In this document: in pieces, positions 1-5,476 of the stretch
How positions within the stretch are numbered: the stretch's first letter is position 1
Layout: the number at the start of each line of letters is the position of its first letter
Source: Hyphomicrobiales bacterium
GTDB lineage: Bacteria; Pseudomonadota; Alphaproteobacteria; Rhizobiales; CAYWUX01
Direction: 5' to 3'
NCBI GenBank assembly: GCA_028279265.1
Contig: JANQOC010000593.1
Coordinates: 1 to 5,488 of the forward strand
DNA: 5,488 nucleotides
Translations under genes and position numbers: made by a program
The notes under the pieces: generated by a model
Databases searched by the model: none
Seen by the model: the letters and a program-made list of their open reading frames with translations, nothing else
Told to the model about the DNA's origin: nothing

Positions 1-1716
1 TTGTGGAAAGCGGAACTCGGCGAAGATACGGATTCGACAATTGCTGACTTGCTGGCGATCCGGCTCCTCTGGGAAGAAGCGCTTTTCGACAGGTATGAAT
101 CAGAAATCTCGGAAAACTGGCAAACGGTCTGTCACGAGCACGAACGCCCTGTTGCCCCTGGCGAGGCCGAAATTGTGGGCGCGGTCCTACAGGAAGCCGC
201 CGAACGAGCGGCGCAGCGCGGTCTAGCCGAAACATTAATGTCGGACGCGACCGAACCCGTCCGCGAACGTTCTGCACTCCAGGCCGTATTTTGCATCGAT
301 GTGCGCTCTGAAGTATTCCGCCGATCCCTCGAAACGGTGAATTCATCCATCCGTACGTTCGGTTTTGCGGGTTTCTTCGGTGTTTTCGCGAAACATCGGC
401 GTTTTGCCTCCGACACCAATGAACTTCGCCTGCCGGTTTTACTTAACCCGACAGTAACAACATCATCAGGCGGACCGGAAGACGAAGGCACCGATAAATC
501 ATCTCGTTTCAAAGCACGCGCGACACGGGCCTGGGGACGTTTTAAACTCGCGGCAGTTTCATCCTTCGCCTTTGTCGAAGCGATGGGCCCCGTTTATGTC
601 GGCAAACTCGTGCGTGACGCCCTAGGATTTAACGGTAAGCCGGGGCCGACCGATCCCGCCCCCCGCTTTAACCCGGAACCGGAACCCAAAGCCCGGATCG
701 AAATGGCCGCGACTGTTCTGCGCGCCATGTCCCTCACGAGCGATTTTTCCCGGTTGGTACTGCTTGTTGGCCATGGAGCCAATGTCGTCAATAACCCGCA
801 CGCGAGCAGCCTGCATTGCGGGGCTTGTGGTGGATATTCGGGTGAAGTGAACGCGCGACTTCTGGCGTCTCTCCTGAATGATAGAAATGTGCGGGCAGGA
901 CTCGTGGACTACGGCATCACCATACCCGATGATGTGCTGTTTGTCGCGGCACTGCACGACACAACCACGGACAGGGTGACCCTATTCGACGGGGACAAAA
1001 AATCGAAGGATCACAAAGCCGATTTGGACCAGGCGCGCCGGTGGCTGGCCGAGGCCGGTAAAATTACGCGAACCGAGCGTGCTTTGCGCTTGCCTGGCGC
1101 GCGCCGGGAAAGCGACATTGCCGCCCGTTCCCAGAATTGGGCCGAAGTGCGACCCGAATGGGCTCTCGCCGGTTGCAAGTTCTTTGTTGCCGCCCCCCGC
1201 GGACGTACGACGAACCGTAACCTCGGCGGCCGTGCTTTCCTGCACGACTATGATAGCCAGCCCGACAGCGAAAACGGTTTTGAAGTTCTCGAGCTCATAA
1301 TGACCGCGCCTGTCGTGGTGGCGAGCTGGATTAGCCTGCAATATTACGGATCGACAGTCGCACCGGATACGTTCGGCTCGGGCAATAAACTTCTGCACAA
1401 TGTCGTCGGCGGCTTCGGGGTATTCGAAGGTAATGGCGGCCTGCTTCGCGGCGGATTGCCCTGGCAATCGGTGCATGACGGCAAAACGAATGTCCACGAT
1501 CCGCTTCGTCTCTCCGTCTGCATTGAAGCGCCTATCGAAGCCATGAACAATGTCTTAAACCGGCATCCGGATGTACGGGCCCTGTTTGACAATCGCTGGC
1601 TACACTTGTTGCAGATAGATAATAGCGGCGCCCTGGCCTACCGATATGTCGGCAATCTTCAATGGGAACCCGTCGGGACTCCGCCATCCGTCCGCCAACT
1701 GGATGCCGTCGCATGA
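1..1716 (+). CDS. dabA: DabA, inorganic carbon uptake complex subunit (DUF2309/UPF0753), 5'-truncated
   Basis: This is the C-terminal 571 residues of DabA. DabA pairs with the NuoL-like membrane protein DabB to accumulate bicarbonate, probably by vectorial, energy-coupled hydration of CO2 on the cytoplasmic side. The motif FCIDVRSE carries Cys98 and Asp100. The motif VGHGANVVNNPHASSLHCGACGG carries His258 and Cys273 (in-window numbering). These four match the known zinc ligand set Cys-Asp-His-Cys of characterised DabA, and the 15-residue His-to-Cys spacing is the same. The family's C-terminal signature GLPWQSVHDG, followed by HDPLRLSVCIEAP, is also present. Family members are about 800 aa, so roughly 250 N-terminal residues lie upstream. 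The TTG at base 1 is therefore an internal Leu codon, not a start. dabB would be expected upstream, outside the window. All zinc ligands are intact, so the protein looks functional. Confidence 0.95.
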   Translation: MWKAELGEDTDSTIADLLAIRLLWEEALFDRYESEISENWQTVCHEHERPVAPGEAEIVGAVLQEAAERAAQRGLAETLMSDATEPVRERSALQAVFCIDVRSEVFRRSLETVNSSIRTFGFAGFFGVFAKHRRFASDTNELRLPVLLNPTVTTSSGGPEDEGTDKSSRFKARATRAWGRFKLAAVSSFAFVEAMGPVYVGKLVRDALGFNGKPGPTDPAPRFNPEPEPKARIEMAATVLRAMSLTSDFSRLVLLVGHGANVVNNPHASSLHCGACGGYSGEVNARLLASLLNDRNVRAGLVDYGITIPDDVLFVAALHDTTTDRVTLFDGDKKSKDHKADLDQARRWLAEAGKITRTERALRLPGARRESDIAARSQNWAEVRPEWALAGCKFFVAAPRGRTTNRNLGGRAFLHDYDSQPDSENGFEVLELIMTAPVVVASWISLQYYGSTVAPDTFGSGNKLLHNVVGGFGVFEGNGGLLRGGLPWQSVHDGKTNVHDPLRLSVCIEAPIEAMNNVLNRHPDVRALFDNRWLHLLQIDNSGALAYRYVGNLQWEPVGTPPSVRQLDAVA

Positions 1717-1862
1717 CATTACTCAGTCATTCATCCGATGCCTTTTCGGAGAAACTCATGGGTCAAGACAGTTACGGAGAAAGCGACCTCGGTCCCGGAC
1801 TGGCGAGCAATTTAAGACTTTCGAACTTTACCAATAACAGAAGGAGAAATCACTGTGTTTGA
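1713..1862 (+). CDS. possible 49-aa protein coupled to dabA
   Basis: The ATG overlaps the dabA stop codon as ATGA (1713-1716), the classic arrangement for translational coupling. The frame runs MTLLSHSSDAFSEKL and onward, and ends HCV at a TGA that overlaps the GTG start of the next gene by 8 bases. It would fill the 138 bases between two clear genes. Against it: there is no Shine-Dalgarno site of its own, no domain or signal peptide is recognisable, and the Arg-rich end (RRR) is simply the next gene's AAGGAG ribosome site read as codons. I do not recognise a family. It may be chance, with the stretch being only spacer. Confidence 0.25.
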   Translation: MTLLSHSSDAFSEKLMGQDSYGESDLGPGLASNLRLSNFTNNRRRNHCV

Positions 1863-2079
1863 AAATAACGAAGACCATATGAAAGAAGCGAAACGCCGGA
1901 TCGACTTCGTCTTAAATCATCCAGCGAATAGCGAATGGTTGAAGGACTCCTTGCGCAAGGCGCTTGAGCGCGACCCCATTGAGGTCGTCAACGATCTTGA
2001 AGTCTTAAACACATTACTGCGAACGCACTGCGAATTGCGCACTGTCGAATCGCTTCAGCTCAGCGACACGTCTCGATAG
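1855..2079 (+). CDS. hypothetical 74-aa protein downstream of dabA
   Basis: This small soluble protein begins with GTG at 1855, chosen because AAGGAG (1841-1846) lies 8 bases upstream. The later in-frame ATG at 1879 has no such site. The protein is predicted all-helical and highly charged. A helix with DHMKEAKRRIDFVLNH (about 7-22) is followed by PANSEWLKDSLRKALERDP (23-41) and VVNDLEVLNTLLRTHCELR (44-62). There is no signal peptide, membrane segment or metal motif. I do not recognise a named family. Its same-strand position just after dabA suggests co-transcription and perhaps an accessory role in carbon uptake, but that is inference from context only. Confidence 0.8.
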   Translation: MFENNEDHMKEAKRRIDFVLNHPANSEWLKDSLRKALERDPIEVVNDLEVLNTLLRTHCELRTVESLQLSDTSR

Positions 2080-2115
2080 TTTGCCGAGAACGGGAATTCA
2101 CCGTTACAAGCCGTG

Positions 2116-2137
2116 TTTCCGAAATGACTATCGGAAA
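2116..2137. terminator. weak hairpin between convergent genes
   Basis: A perfect 7-bp stem, TTTCCGA (2116-2122) with TCGGAAA (2131-2137), has an 8-base loop and sits between the convergent 74-aa gene and the minus-strand ClpP-like gene. It includes the latter's stop codon. Neither strand has a following T-run, so intrinsic termination is only possible. The position between converging genes is the main support. Confidence 0.3.
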
Positions 2138-2703
2138 AACCGCGAATGAGCGGGTGACTCGCGATAGTGCTCGATAACGCCGTATTGTTCCAATTGCCGA
2201 TGCGAAAGACGGTACATGGCGCTGGCAGGCGTTTTGCGAAGATCGGCAAATATCGCCACTGGAGCGCCGATTGCTGTCCAGTATTTGAAGTAAACGTTCA
2301 TGATTTCGCCGCTTGAATCATCAACGGCAGGCTTTGGAAGATTTACACCGATTGATGTGCCCGGCATCAGGCGACGCTCATTACCGGCGAAGAAAACAGA
2401 AACACAGCTGCTATGGCAAACATCTTCCACAATAGTTATGAAATCCAGATCTTTGATGTACCAGCCTATGCTCATTCCGCCGCCGAGACTGCCTCCTTCA
2501 GAAGAAAGATAAAGCCGATATTTCTGTCTTGGATATTTCTTGACCAGAGATCTCAGATCCTCGATGTCGCGAGGTGTAATCACCCCCTCCATTCTCAGGG
2601 TTAAAACCTTATTCGAGCTCTCAGCCAAAACGACACTGAATTTCGCTGCCTGGACCTCGATACTGGCCACAAGCAATACGATCAAAGAAATAATAATTCG
2701 CAT
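2128..2703 (-). CDS. secreted ClpP/crotonase-fold protein, probably lacking the catalytic His
   Basis: This 191-aa protein starts at the ATG at 2703, which has GGAG (2716-2713) 9 bases upstream. An in-frame GTG at 2718 would overlap that ribosome site, so it is less likely. Residues 1-19 form a signal peptide (MRIIISLIVLLVASIEVQA) with a cleavage site after VQA, so the protein is expected in the periplasm. The body resembles the ClpP-like periplasmic proteins of the COG3904 type: an SSEGGSLGGG oxyanion-type loop (67-76), then CHSSC (96-100) with Ser98 at the nucleophile position flanked by two cysteines that could form a disulfide, then ERRLMPGTSIGV. The next residue, where the family usually has His (GVHQ), is Asn121 (codon AAT). 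Peptidase activity is therefore doubtful; a binding or non-catalytic role is possible. Convergent with the dabA cluster and divergent from the GST gene. Confidence 0.8.
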   Translation of the reverse strand: MRIIISLIVLLVASIEVQAAKFSVVLAESSNKVLTLRMEGVITPRDIEDLRSLVKKYPRQKYRLYLSSEGGSLGGGMSIGWYIKDLDFITIVEDVCHSSCVSVFFAGNERRLMPGTSIGVNLPKPAVDDSSGEIMNVYFKYWTAIGAPVAIFADLRKTPASAMYRLSHRQLEQYGVIEHYRESPAHSRFFR

Positions 2704-2739
2704 CAAATCGCGCTCCACACCCTGTCCACACCACCGATT

Positions 2740-2768
2740 ATTATGTCACGCATTTAGGGATCGGTGAA
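2740..2768 (-). promoter_or_regulatory. putative promoter of the ClpP-like gene
   Basis: Read on the minus strand, TTCACC (2768-2763, 4 of 6 to the -35 consensus) and CATAAT (2745-2740, 5 of 6 to the -10 consensus) are separated by exactly 17 bases. Transcription would begin near 2733, giving a leader of about 30 bases before the ATG at 2703. Found by eye only. Confidence 0.4.
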
Positions 2769-3016
2769 TTGAAAATATATCACTGTTAAAAGAATAATCC
2801 TGATATGGAGAGTTTTGCGGATGCCTGCGCGTGCTTTTTGTCGTTCCGGGAAACAATGTCATGCGCGACTACATTCGATCCATTCTTCTGCATCCGCTGT
2901 TTTAAGTCTGGAGAACCTCGCAAGATGACTTCGAGAAAACACTCGTCGCACTAGCGCAATTGATCGCATGATCTCTGAGTTACTATGTCAGTCTAAAATC
3001 GGAGGAACCTCTCGGA
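2769..3016. other. intergenic stretch without a supported gene
   Basis: This is most of the roughly 445-base gap between the divergent ClpP-like and GST genes. Short plus-strand frames start at ATG 2805 (49 aa) and ATG 2821 (35 aa), and an unstarted frame ends at 2898 reading VLFVVPGNNVMRDYIR. None has a ribosome binding site or recognisable family. The last could be a remnant of a decayed gene, but this cannot be shown. No convincing sigma-70 promoter for the GST gene was found. Confidence 0.4.
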
Positions 3017-3058
3017 ATGGCTCGGAGAGACCTTTATCCTCGGCCCTTCTGTGTATAG
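3017..3058 (+). CDS. possible 13-aa leader peptide upstream of GST
   Basis: GGAGG (3001-3005) is followed 11 bases later by ATG at 3017, encoding MARRDLYPRPFCV and then TAG. The ribosome site is good but the spacing is long. The peptide is rich in Arg and Pro. Its stop codon is separated by one base from the ATG at 3060 that opens the next tiny ORF. It may be a regulatory upstream ORF, or chance. Confidence 0.25.
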   Translation: MARRDLYPRPFCV

Positions 3059-3059
3059 G

Positions 3060-3152
3060 ATGTGCCTATCACCACCGATATTCCCGCCCCCGCAAAATGC
3101 AGGCACAAGCCGAACTAAACCTACGGGACAATGCTTGGAGCAATTCATATGA
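3060..3152 (+). CDS. possible 30-aa upstream ORF overlapping the GST start
   Basis: This short frame begins MCLSPPIFPPPQNAG, has several proline clusters, and ends at a TGA (3150-3152) that overlaps the GST ATG (3149) as ATGA. It has no strong ribosome site of its own and could only be reached by reinitiation after the 13-aa ORF. No family is recognised. The proline clusters could slow ribosomes, which would suit a leader-type control, but this is speculative. Confidence 0.2.
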   Translation: MCLSPPIFPPPQNAGTSRTKPTGQCLEQFI

Positions 3153-3949
3153 AACTGGAACTTTACCACACCGCTCATTCCACTTGCAGCCAGAAGGTAC
3201 GATTGACCCTGGCGGAAAAGGGATTGCCGGAGCGGGGAAAAGACTGGATCGAGCATGAGGTCAATCTGGGAAAATTCGAACATTTGACGCCTGAATATCT
3301 TAAGCTGAACCCCAATGGCGTTGTCCCGACGCTCGTCCACAATGGAAATATTCTTATCGAGTCATCGGCAATCATGGAATATCTCGATGAAGCATTTCCC
3401 GATCCACCGCTGCTGCCGTCCGACATCGTGTCTCGGGCACGTGCCCGAGCCTGGATGCGATACATTGATGAGGTGCCGACAGTTGCCGTTCGTGTTCCGA
3501 GTTTTTCGAATCTTCTGGCGCCCATGCGCTATGCGCAGACGAGCGATGACGACTTCGCCTCTCATACGGAAAGGTTGCCTTTGCGGAAACAATTCTATCA
3601 ACGCATGACGCAAAAGGGATTTGGAAAAAAGGAAATTGATTATGCAAAGTTTCAAATCCAACAGACATGCGAGCGAATTGAAAATTCCTTATCTGATAAT
3701 CAGGGACCTTGGATCATGGGCGAGCAGTTCACTCTTGTCGATGCACAAGTTACCCCGTTAATCGATCGAATGGAGGATCTCGGTTACGCATCCCTTTGGG
3801 ATGCGCTCCCCGAAATGTCGGCCTGGTGGCAACGCATTAAGGAGCGTCCATCCTACAAAGCAACTTTTTATGAAGTCGCGCCGATCTCTGTTCGCTACCA
3901 GTCTCACTTCAAATCGGCTGACGAATTGGAAAAAGAGCGCGGCTATTGA
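3149..3949 (+). CDS. glutathione S-transferase family protein (LigF/PcpC-like)
   Basis: This cytosolic 266-aa protein has the two-domain glutathione transferase layout. The start at ATG 3149 is preferred because TTGGAG (3135-3140) lies 8 bases upstream; the ATG at 3131 would precede that site. The thioredoxin-like N-domain begins MKLELYHTAHSTCSQKVRL, with Ser11, Cys13 and Ser14 at the glutathione-activating position. It continues with the cis-proline loop NPNGVVPTL (Pro60) and the glutathione-contacting motif ESSAIMEYL (Glu71, Ser72). The helical C-domain carries the N-capping box TLVDA (195-199) and ends near 266. It contains a long insert (about 116-160) with PLRKQFYQRMTQKGF. That insert and the overall length recall the beta-etherase LigF and dehalogenase PcpC branch rather than short housekeeping enzymes. 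The true substrate cannot be read from the sequence. No pathway genes are adjacent. Confidence 0.9.
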   Translation: MKLELYHTAHSTCSQKVRLTLAEKGLPERGKDWIEHEVNLGKFEHLTPEYLKLNPNGVVPTLVHNGNILIESSAIMEYLDEAFPDPPLLPSDIVSRARARAWMRYIDEVPTVAVRVPSFSNLLAPMRYAQTSDDDFASHTERLPLRKQFYQRMTQKGFGKKEIDYAKFQIQQTCERIENSLSDNQGPWIMGEQFTLVDAQVTPLIDRMEDLGYASLWDALPEMSAWWQRIKERPSYKATFYEVAPISVRYQSHFKSADELEKERGY

Positions 3950-3970
3950 CCCGCGCTATTGTCGCTTTTG
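3936..3970 (+). terminator. possible terminator overlapping the GST stop codon
   Basis: AGCGCGG (3936-3942) pairs perfectly with CCGCGCT (3951-3957). The 8-base loop contains the GST stop codon. A short T-run (TTTT, within 3967-3970) follows about 9 bases after the stem, which is farther than ideal. It may act as a weak intrinsic terminator. Confidence 0.35.
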
Positions 3971-4115
3971 TAGTTCTGCAGACTTTCAAATTTCCGCTGG
4001 CCAAGCGCCGGCACCTGCCGCGGCACACAATATTTTCAGTGAGATTTCTCCGGTCCGGACAAAAGGACGGTCGGCTTATCGATCCGAAGCGCGTCTTCTG
4101 TGCGATGACGGGAAT

Positions 4116-4547
4116 TCAGTCTTCTGTCATTTCACCATCAGCGTCGTCATCTTGAACTTCTTCAACAATGGACTGAAGTATCCAGCGGGAACTGGCTTCA
4201 TTAAGGAGCAGCGACAACTCTTCAAAACTCAACGAGACGAGTTCATTGCTGTGAAATCCCTCAAACTTGACACGTTTTGAGCGATCCCAGGTGACCATGA
4301 AATATCCCGCCAATTGCTCGGTGGCATCAGCAAGGTATCCGGCATCCATTTCTATGAATCCGGAAATTTGTTCGGAGATCTCGCTGGTGCGCGTTTTGAT
4401 CAAGTGCAATTGCGCACCACCTTTCAGCCGCACGCGCCCGATTTTACAATGGCTGGTGCGTGATAGCTGACTGTTCCATTCATAGGGATTCATTTGCCCG
4501 CCCCCGCTGTCAGAGTTGCTTTCTTGTCCAAACGCAACGCTGCACAA
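4116..4547 (-). CDS. hypothetical protein with acidic C-terminus
   Basis: This 143-aa protein most likely starts at TTG 4547, which has AAAGGA 6 bases upstream. An in-frame ATG at 4493 (residue 19) has only a G-rich stretch before it and would give 125 aa. The first 18 residues are Ser/Gly-rich (NSDSGGGQ). The core (about 35-125) looks like a compact alpha/beta domain with AGYFMVTWDRSKRVKFEGF at its centre (80-98) and a helix SFEELSLLLNEASSRWILQSI (107-127). The tail is strongly acidic (EEVQDDDADGEMTED). No signal peptide, membrane segment or catalytic motif is visible, and I do not recognise a named family. It diverges from the ribbon-helix-helix gene and shares an intergenic region rich in operator-like repeats. 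Confidence 0.7.
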   Translation of the reverse strand: MCSVAFGQESNSDSGGGQMNPYEWNSQLSRTSHCKIGRVRLKGGAQLHLIKTRTSEISEQISGFIEMDAGYLADATEQLAGYFMVTWDRSKRVKFEGFHSNELVSLSFEELSLLLNEASSRWILQSIVEEVQDDDADGEMTED

Positions 4548-4593
4548 ATCAATTCCTTTAGTGCCCGACAGAACCGATTTGCACTTTCATGTT

Positions 4594-4629
4594 ATCACGA
4601 TTCGTGCAGGTTTGTTGTTTATTCGTGAT
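4594..4629. repeat. operator-like repeats upstream of the minus-strand gene
   Basis: CACGATTCGTG (4596-4606) is a perfect inverted repeat around one central base. ATTCGTG occurs at 4600-4606 and again at 4621-4627, 21 bases apart, which is about two helical turns. In addition ATCACGA (4594-4600) is the inverse of TCGTGAT (4623-4629). This lies 50-80 bases upstream of the start at 4547, a usual place for a regulator site. The binding protein is unknown. Confidence 0.4.
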
Positions 4630-4787
4630 ATTTGAGACGCTTAAGTAGTATCGAATTTCACCTGTCACTGCAGTTGTTTGTACCGCTTATTCCACAGCTT
4701 ATCACCACACCTGACGTAAAATGAGGCTGTAAAACCCTGCAATATCTGCACGTTACGGCACTGCACAAAATTTGGTCAGGCGATTTG

Positions 4788-4813
4788 TTGACTTTCGTAA
4801 ATGTATATACAAT
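4788..4813 (+). promoter_or_regulatory. putative promoter of the ribbon-helix-helix gene
   Basis: TTGACT (4788-4793, 5 of 6 to -35) and TACAAT (4808-4813, 5 of 6 to -10) are good boxes, but the 14-base spacer is shorter than the usual 16-18. Such a short spacer often means activator dependence or a weak promoter. Transcription would start near 4820, which supports the downstream TTG start at 4853 over the TTG at 4772. Confidence 0.35.
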
Positions 4814-4825
4814 GTATGTGCACAT
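4800..4825. repeat. two palindromes and a helical-phase direct repeat over the promoter
   Basis: TGTATATACA (4802-4811) and ATGTGCACAT (4816-4825) are each perfect 10-base palindromes, with centres 14 bases apart. Overlapping them, AATGTAT occurs twice (4800-4806 and 4811-4817) with an 11-base step, one helical turn. They cover the proposed -10 box and start point, so a protein bound here would repress. The adjacent gene encodes a putative ribbon-helix-helix protein, a fold that commonly binds such repeats and controls its own promoter. Confidence 0.45.
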
Positions 4826-4852
4826 CAGGCAGATACGGGATTAAACTCTAAA

Positions 4853-5035
4853 TTGTCGGTTCGGAAAAAAAGAAAGAAAAAGCAGGCGAAAGACAGTCAG
4901 CTGGTTATCCGGATCAATGGACAGGAAAGAGATGATTTCGTGTCGGTCTGTGAACAACTCGATAGTAGTGCGGCCAGGGAAATCCGAAAATTCATCAGGG
5001 AGTTCATGAAACTCCACGCTAAAAATTCCGACTGA
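4853..5035 (+). CDS. putative ribbon-helix-helix DNA-binding protein
   Basis: From TTG 4853 the product is 60 aa. A longer version from TTG 4772 (87 aa) is possible, but its extra 27 residues look non-coding and overlap the proposed promoter. No strong ribosome site precedes either start, and there is no in-frame ATG near. Residues 4-13 are very basic (RKKRKKKQAK). Then comes a ribbon-helix-helix pattern: strand LVIRIN (17-22), helix QERDDFVSVCEQLD (24-37), a turn at SSA, and a long helix AAREIRKFIREFMKLHAK (40-57). This matches the size and order of CopG/Arc/ParD-like dimers, which bind DNA in the major groove with the strand residues. It lies 54 bases upstream of a tiny basic gene and probably shares its transcript. 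It could be a repressor of this unit or a plasmid/phage-type regulator. Confidence 0.6.
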   Translation: MSVRKKRKKKQAKDSQLVIRINGQERDDFVSVCEQLDSSAAREIRKFIREFMKLHAKNSD

Positions 5036-5089
5036 TGTTCGGAAGCGTCCGGTTGCATTTTTGTAAAATCTAAATTGGAGGCCAGTCTC

Positions 5090-5206
5090 ATGGCAAACAA
5101 AAAAGTCAAGAAGCTTAAGAAAGAAATCAAAAGCCGTTCAAAGACAATCAGCAAGCAACGCTCAAAGCTCAAAAAAGCGAAGCGGGCGCTTAAGAAAGCT
5201 GCTTAA
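5090..5206 (+). CDS. 38-aa very basic protein with a heptad of hydrophobic residues
   Basis: The ATG at 5090 has a strong GGAGG (5077-5081) 8 bases upstream. The product begins MANKKVKKLKKEIKSRSKT and ends KRALKKAA. It has 15 Lys and 3 Arg against one Glu, so almost half of the residues are positive. Val6, Ile13, Ile20, Leu27 and Leu34 fall exactly seven apart, with Leu9, Ala30 and Ala37 in a second stripe, so it should form one amphipathic, perhaps coiled-coil, helix. There is no Pro, Gly or Cys. The charge recalls histone H1-tail-like and other nucleoid-binding proteins, or an RNA-binding peptide; an antimicrobial or toxic peptide is an alternative. I do not know a named family. It follows the ribbon-helix-helix gene and precedes a strong hairpin terminator, which supports that it is a real expressed gene. 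Confidence 0.75.
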   Translation: MANKKVKKLKKEIKSRSKTISKQRSKLKKAKRALKKAA

Positions 5207-5230
5207 TTGAAAGAGCATTAATCTGAATAT

Positions 5231-5262
5231 AGAGCCGTCACATAGTGGCGGCTCTCTTGCTG
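5231..5262 (+). terminator. intrinsic terminator after the 38-aa gene
   Basis: AGAGCCGTCAC (5231-5241) pairs with GTGGCGGCTCT (5245-5255) to make an 11-bp stem with one G-T wobble and a 3-base loop (ATA). The tail CTTGCTGTGT is T-rich but not a clean T-run. It lies 24 bases after the stop of the 38-aa gene and closes that transcription unit. Confidence 0.7.
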
Positions 5263-5476
5263 TGTCCCTCGATTATTTGCTCCTCCTACATTTAGCCAAA
5301 CGCACCGATCCTTAAAATTCTGCGGTCTGCATTTTAATCGCGACTGTTTTGACACAAAACCGTAATAATGAAGCAATAGGTTTTGAAGGGAAAGCAAGAT
5401 TGCATTCATGCTTTTGCATCGCGGAGCACTACAGAATCGATGCATTATTCAGGCCCTTGAAATCAAAAAATCTAAG
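5263..5476. other. AT-rich intergenic stretch, no supported gene
   Basis: No reading frame here has a ribosome site or family resemblance. A perfect -35 box TTGACA sits at 5349-5354, but no good -10 box lies at the right distance (best is AGCAAT at 5372-5377). Several GCAT/TGCAT motifs cluster at 5400-5446 without forming a clear stem. Confidence 0.4.

Noticed and set aside
982..1497. Long minus-strand reading frame (171 codons) inside dabA
   Set aside because: It lies antisense to highly conserved DabA coding sequence, has no ribosome site or family resemblance, and its translation is compositionally random.
2805..2954. Short frames starting at ATG 2805 and ATG 2821
   Set aside because: No Shine-Dalgarno site, atypical Cys/Ser/His-rich translations, and the frames overlap each other.
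4050..4090. GC-rich inverted repeat near CCGGTCCGGAC as terminator of the minus-strand gene
   Set aside because: The stem needs a bulge and no T-run follows on the minus strand.
3801..4280. Plus-strand reading frame of 159 codons crossing the GST end
   Set aside because: It begins out of frame inside the GST gene and runs antisense over the 143-aa gene. There is no ribosome site and no protein-like pattern.
4687..4708. DnaA-box-like TTATTCCACA and TTATCACCACA
   Set aside because: Each has an extra base compared with TTATCCACA, only two occur, and there is no AT-rich unwinding region or origin gene nearby.
5349..5377. Perfect -35 box TTGACA suggesting a promoter
   Set aside because: No acceptable -10 box at 16-18 bases (AGCAAT at best), so it is not called.
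5218..5445. Minus-strand frame of 75 codons over the terminator
   Set aside because: It runs across the intrinsic terminator hairpin, lacks a ribosome site and shows no recognisable domain.
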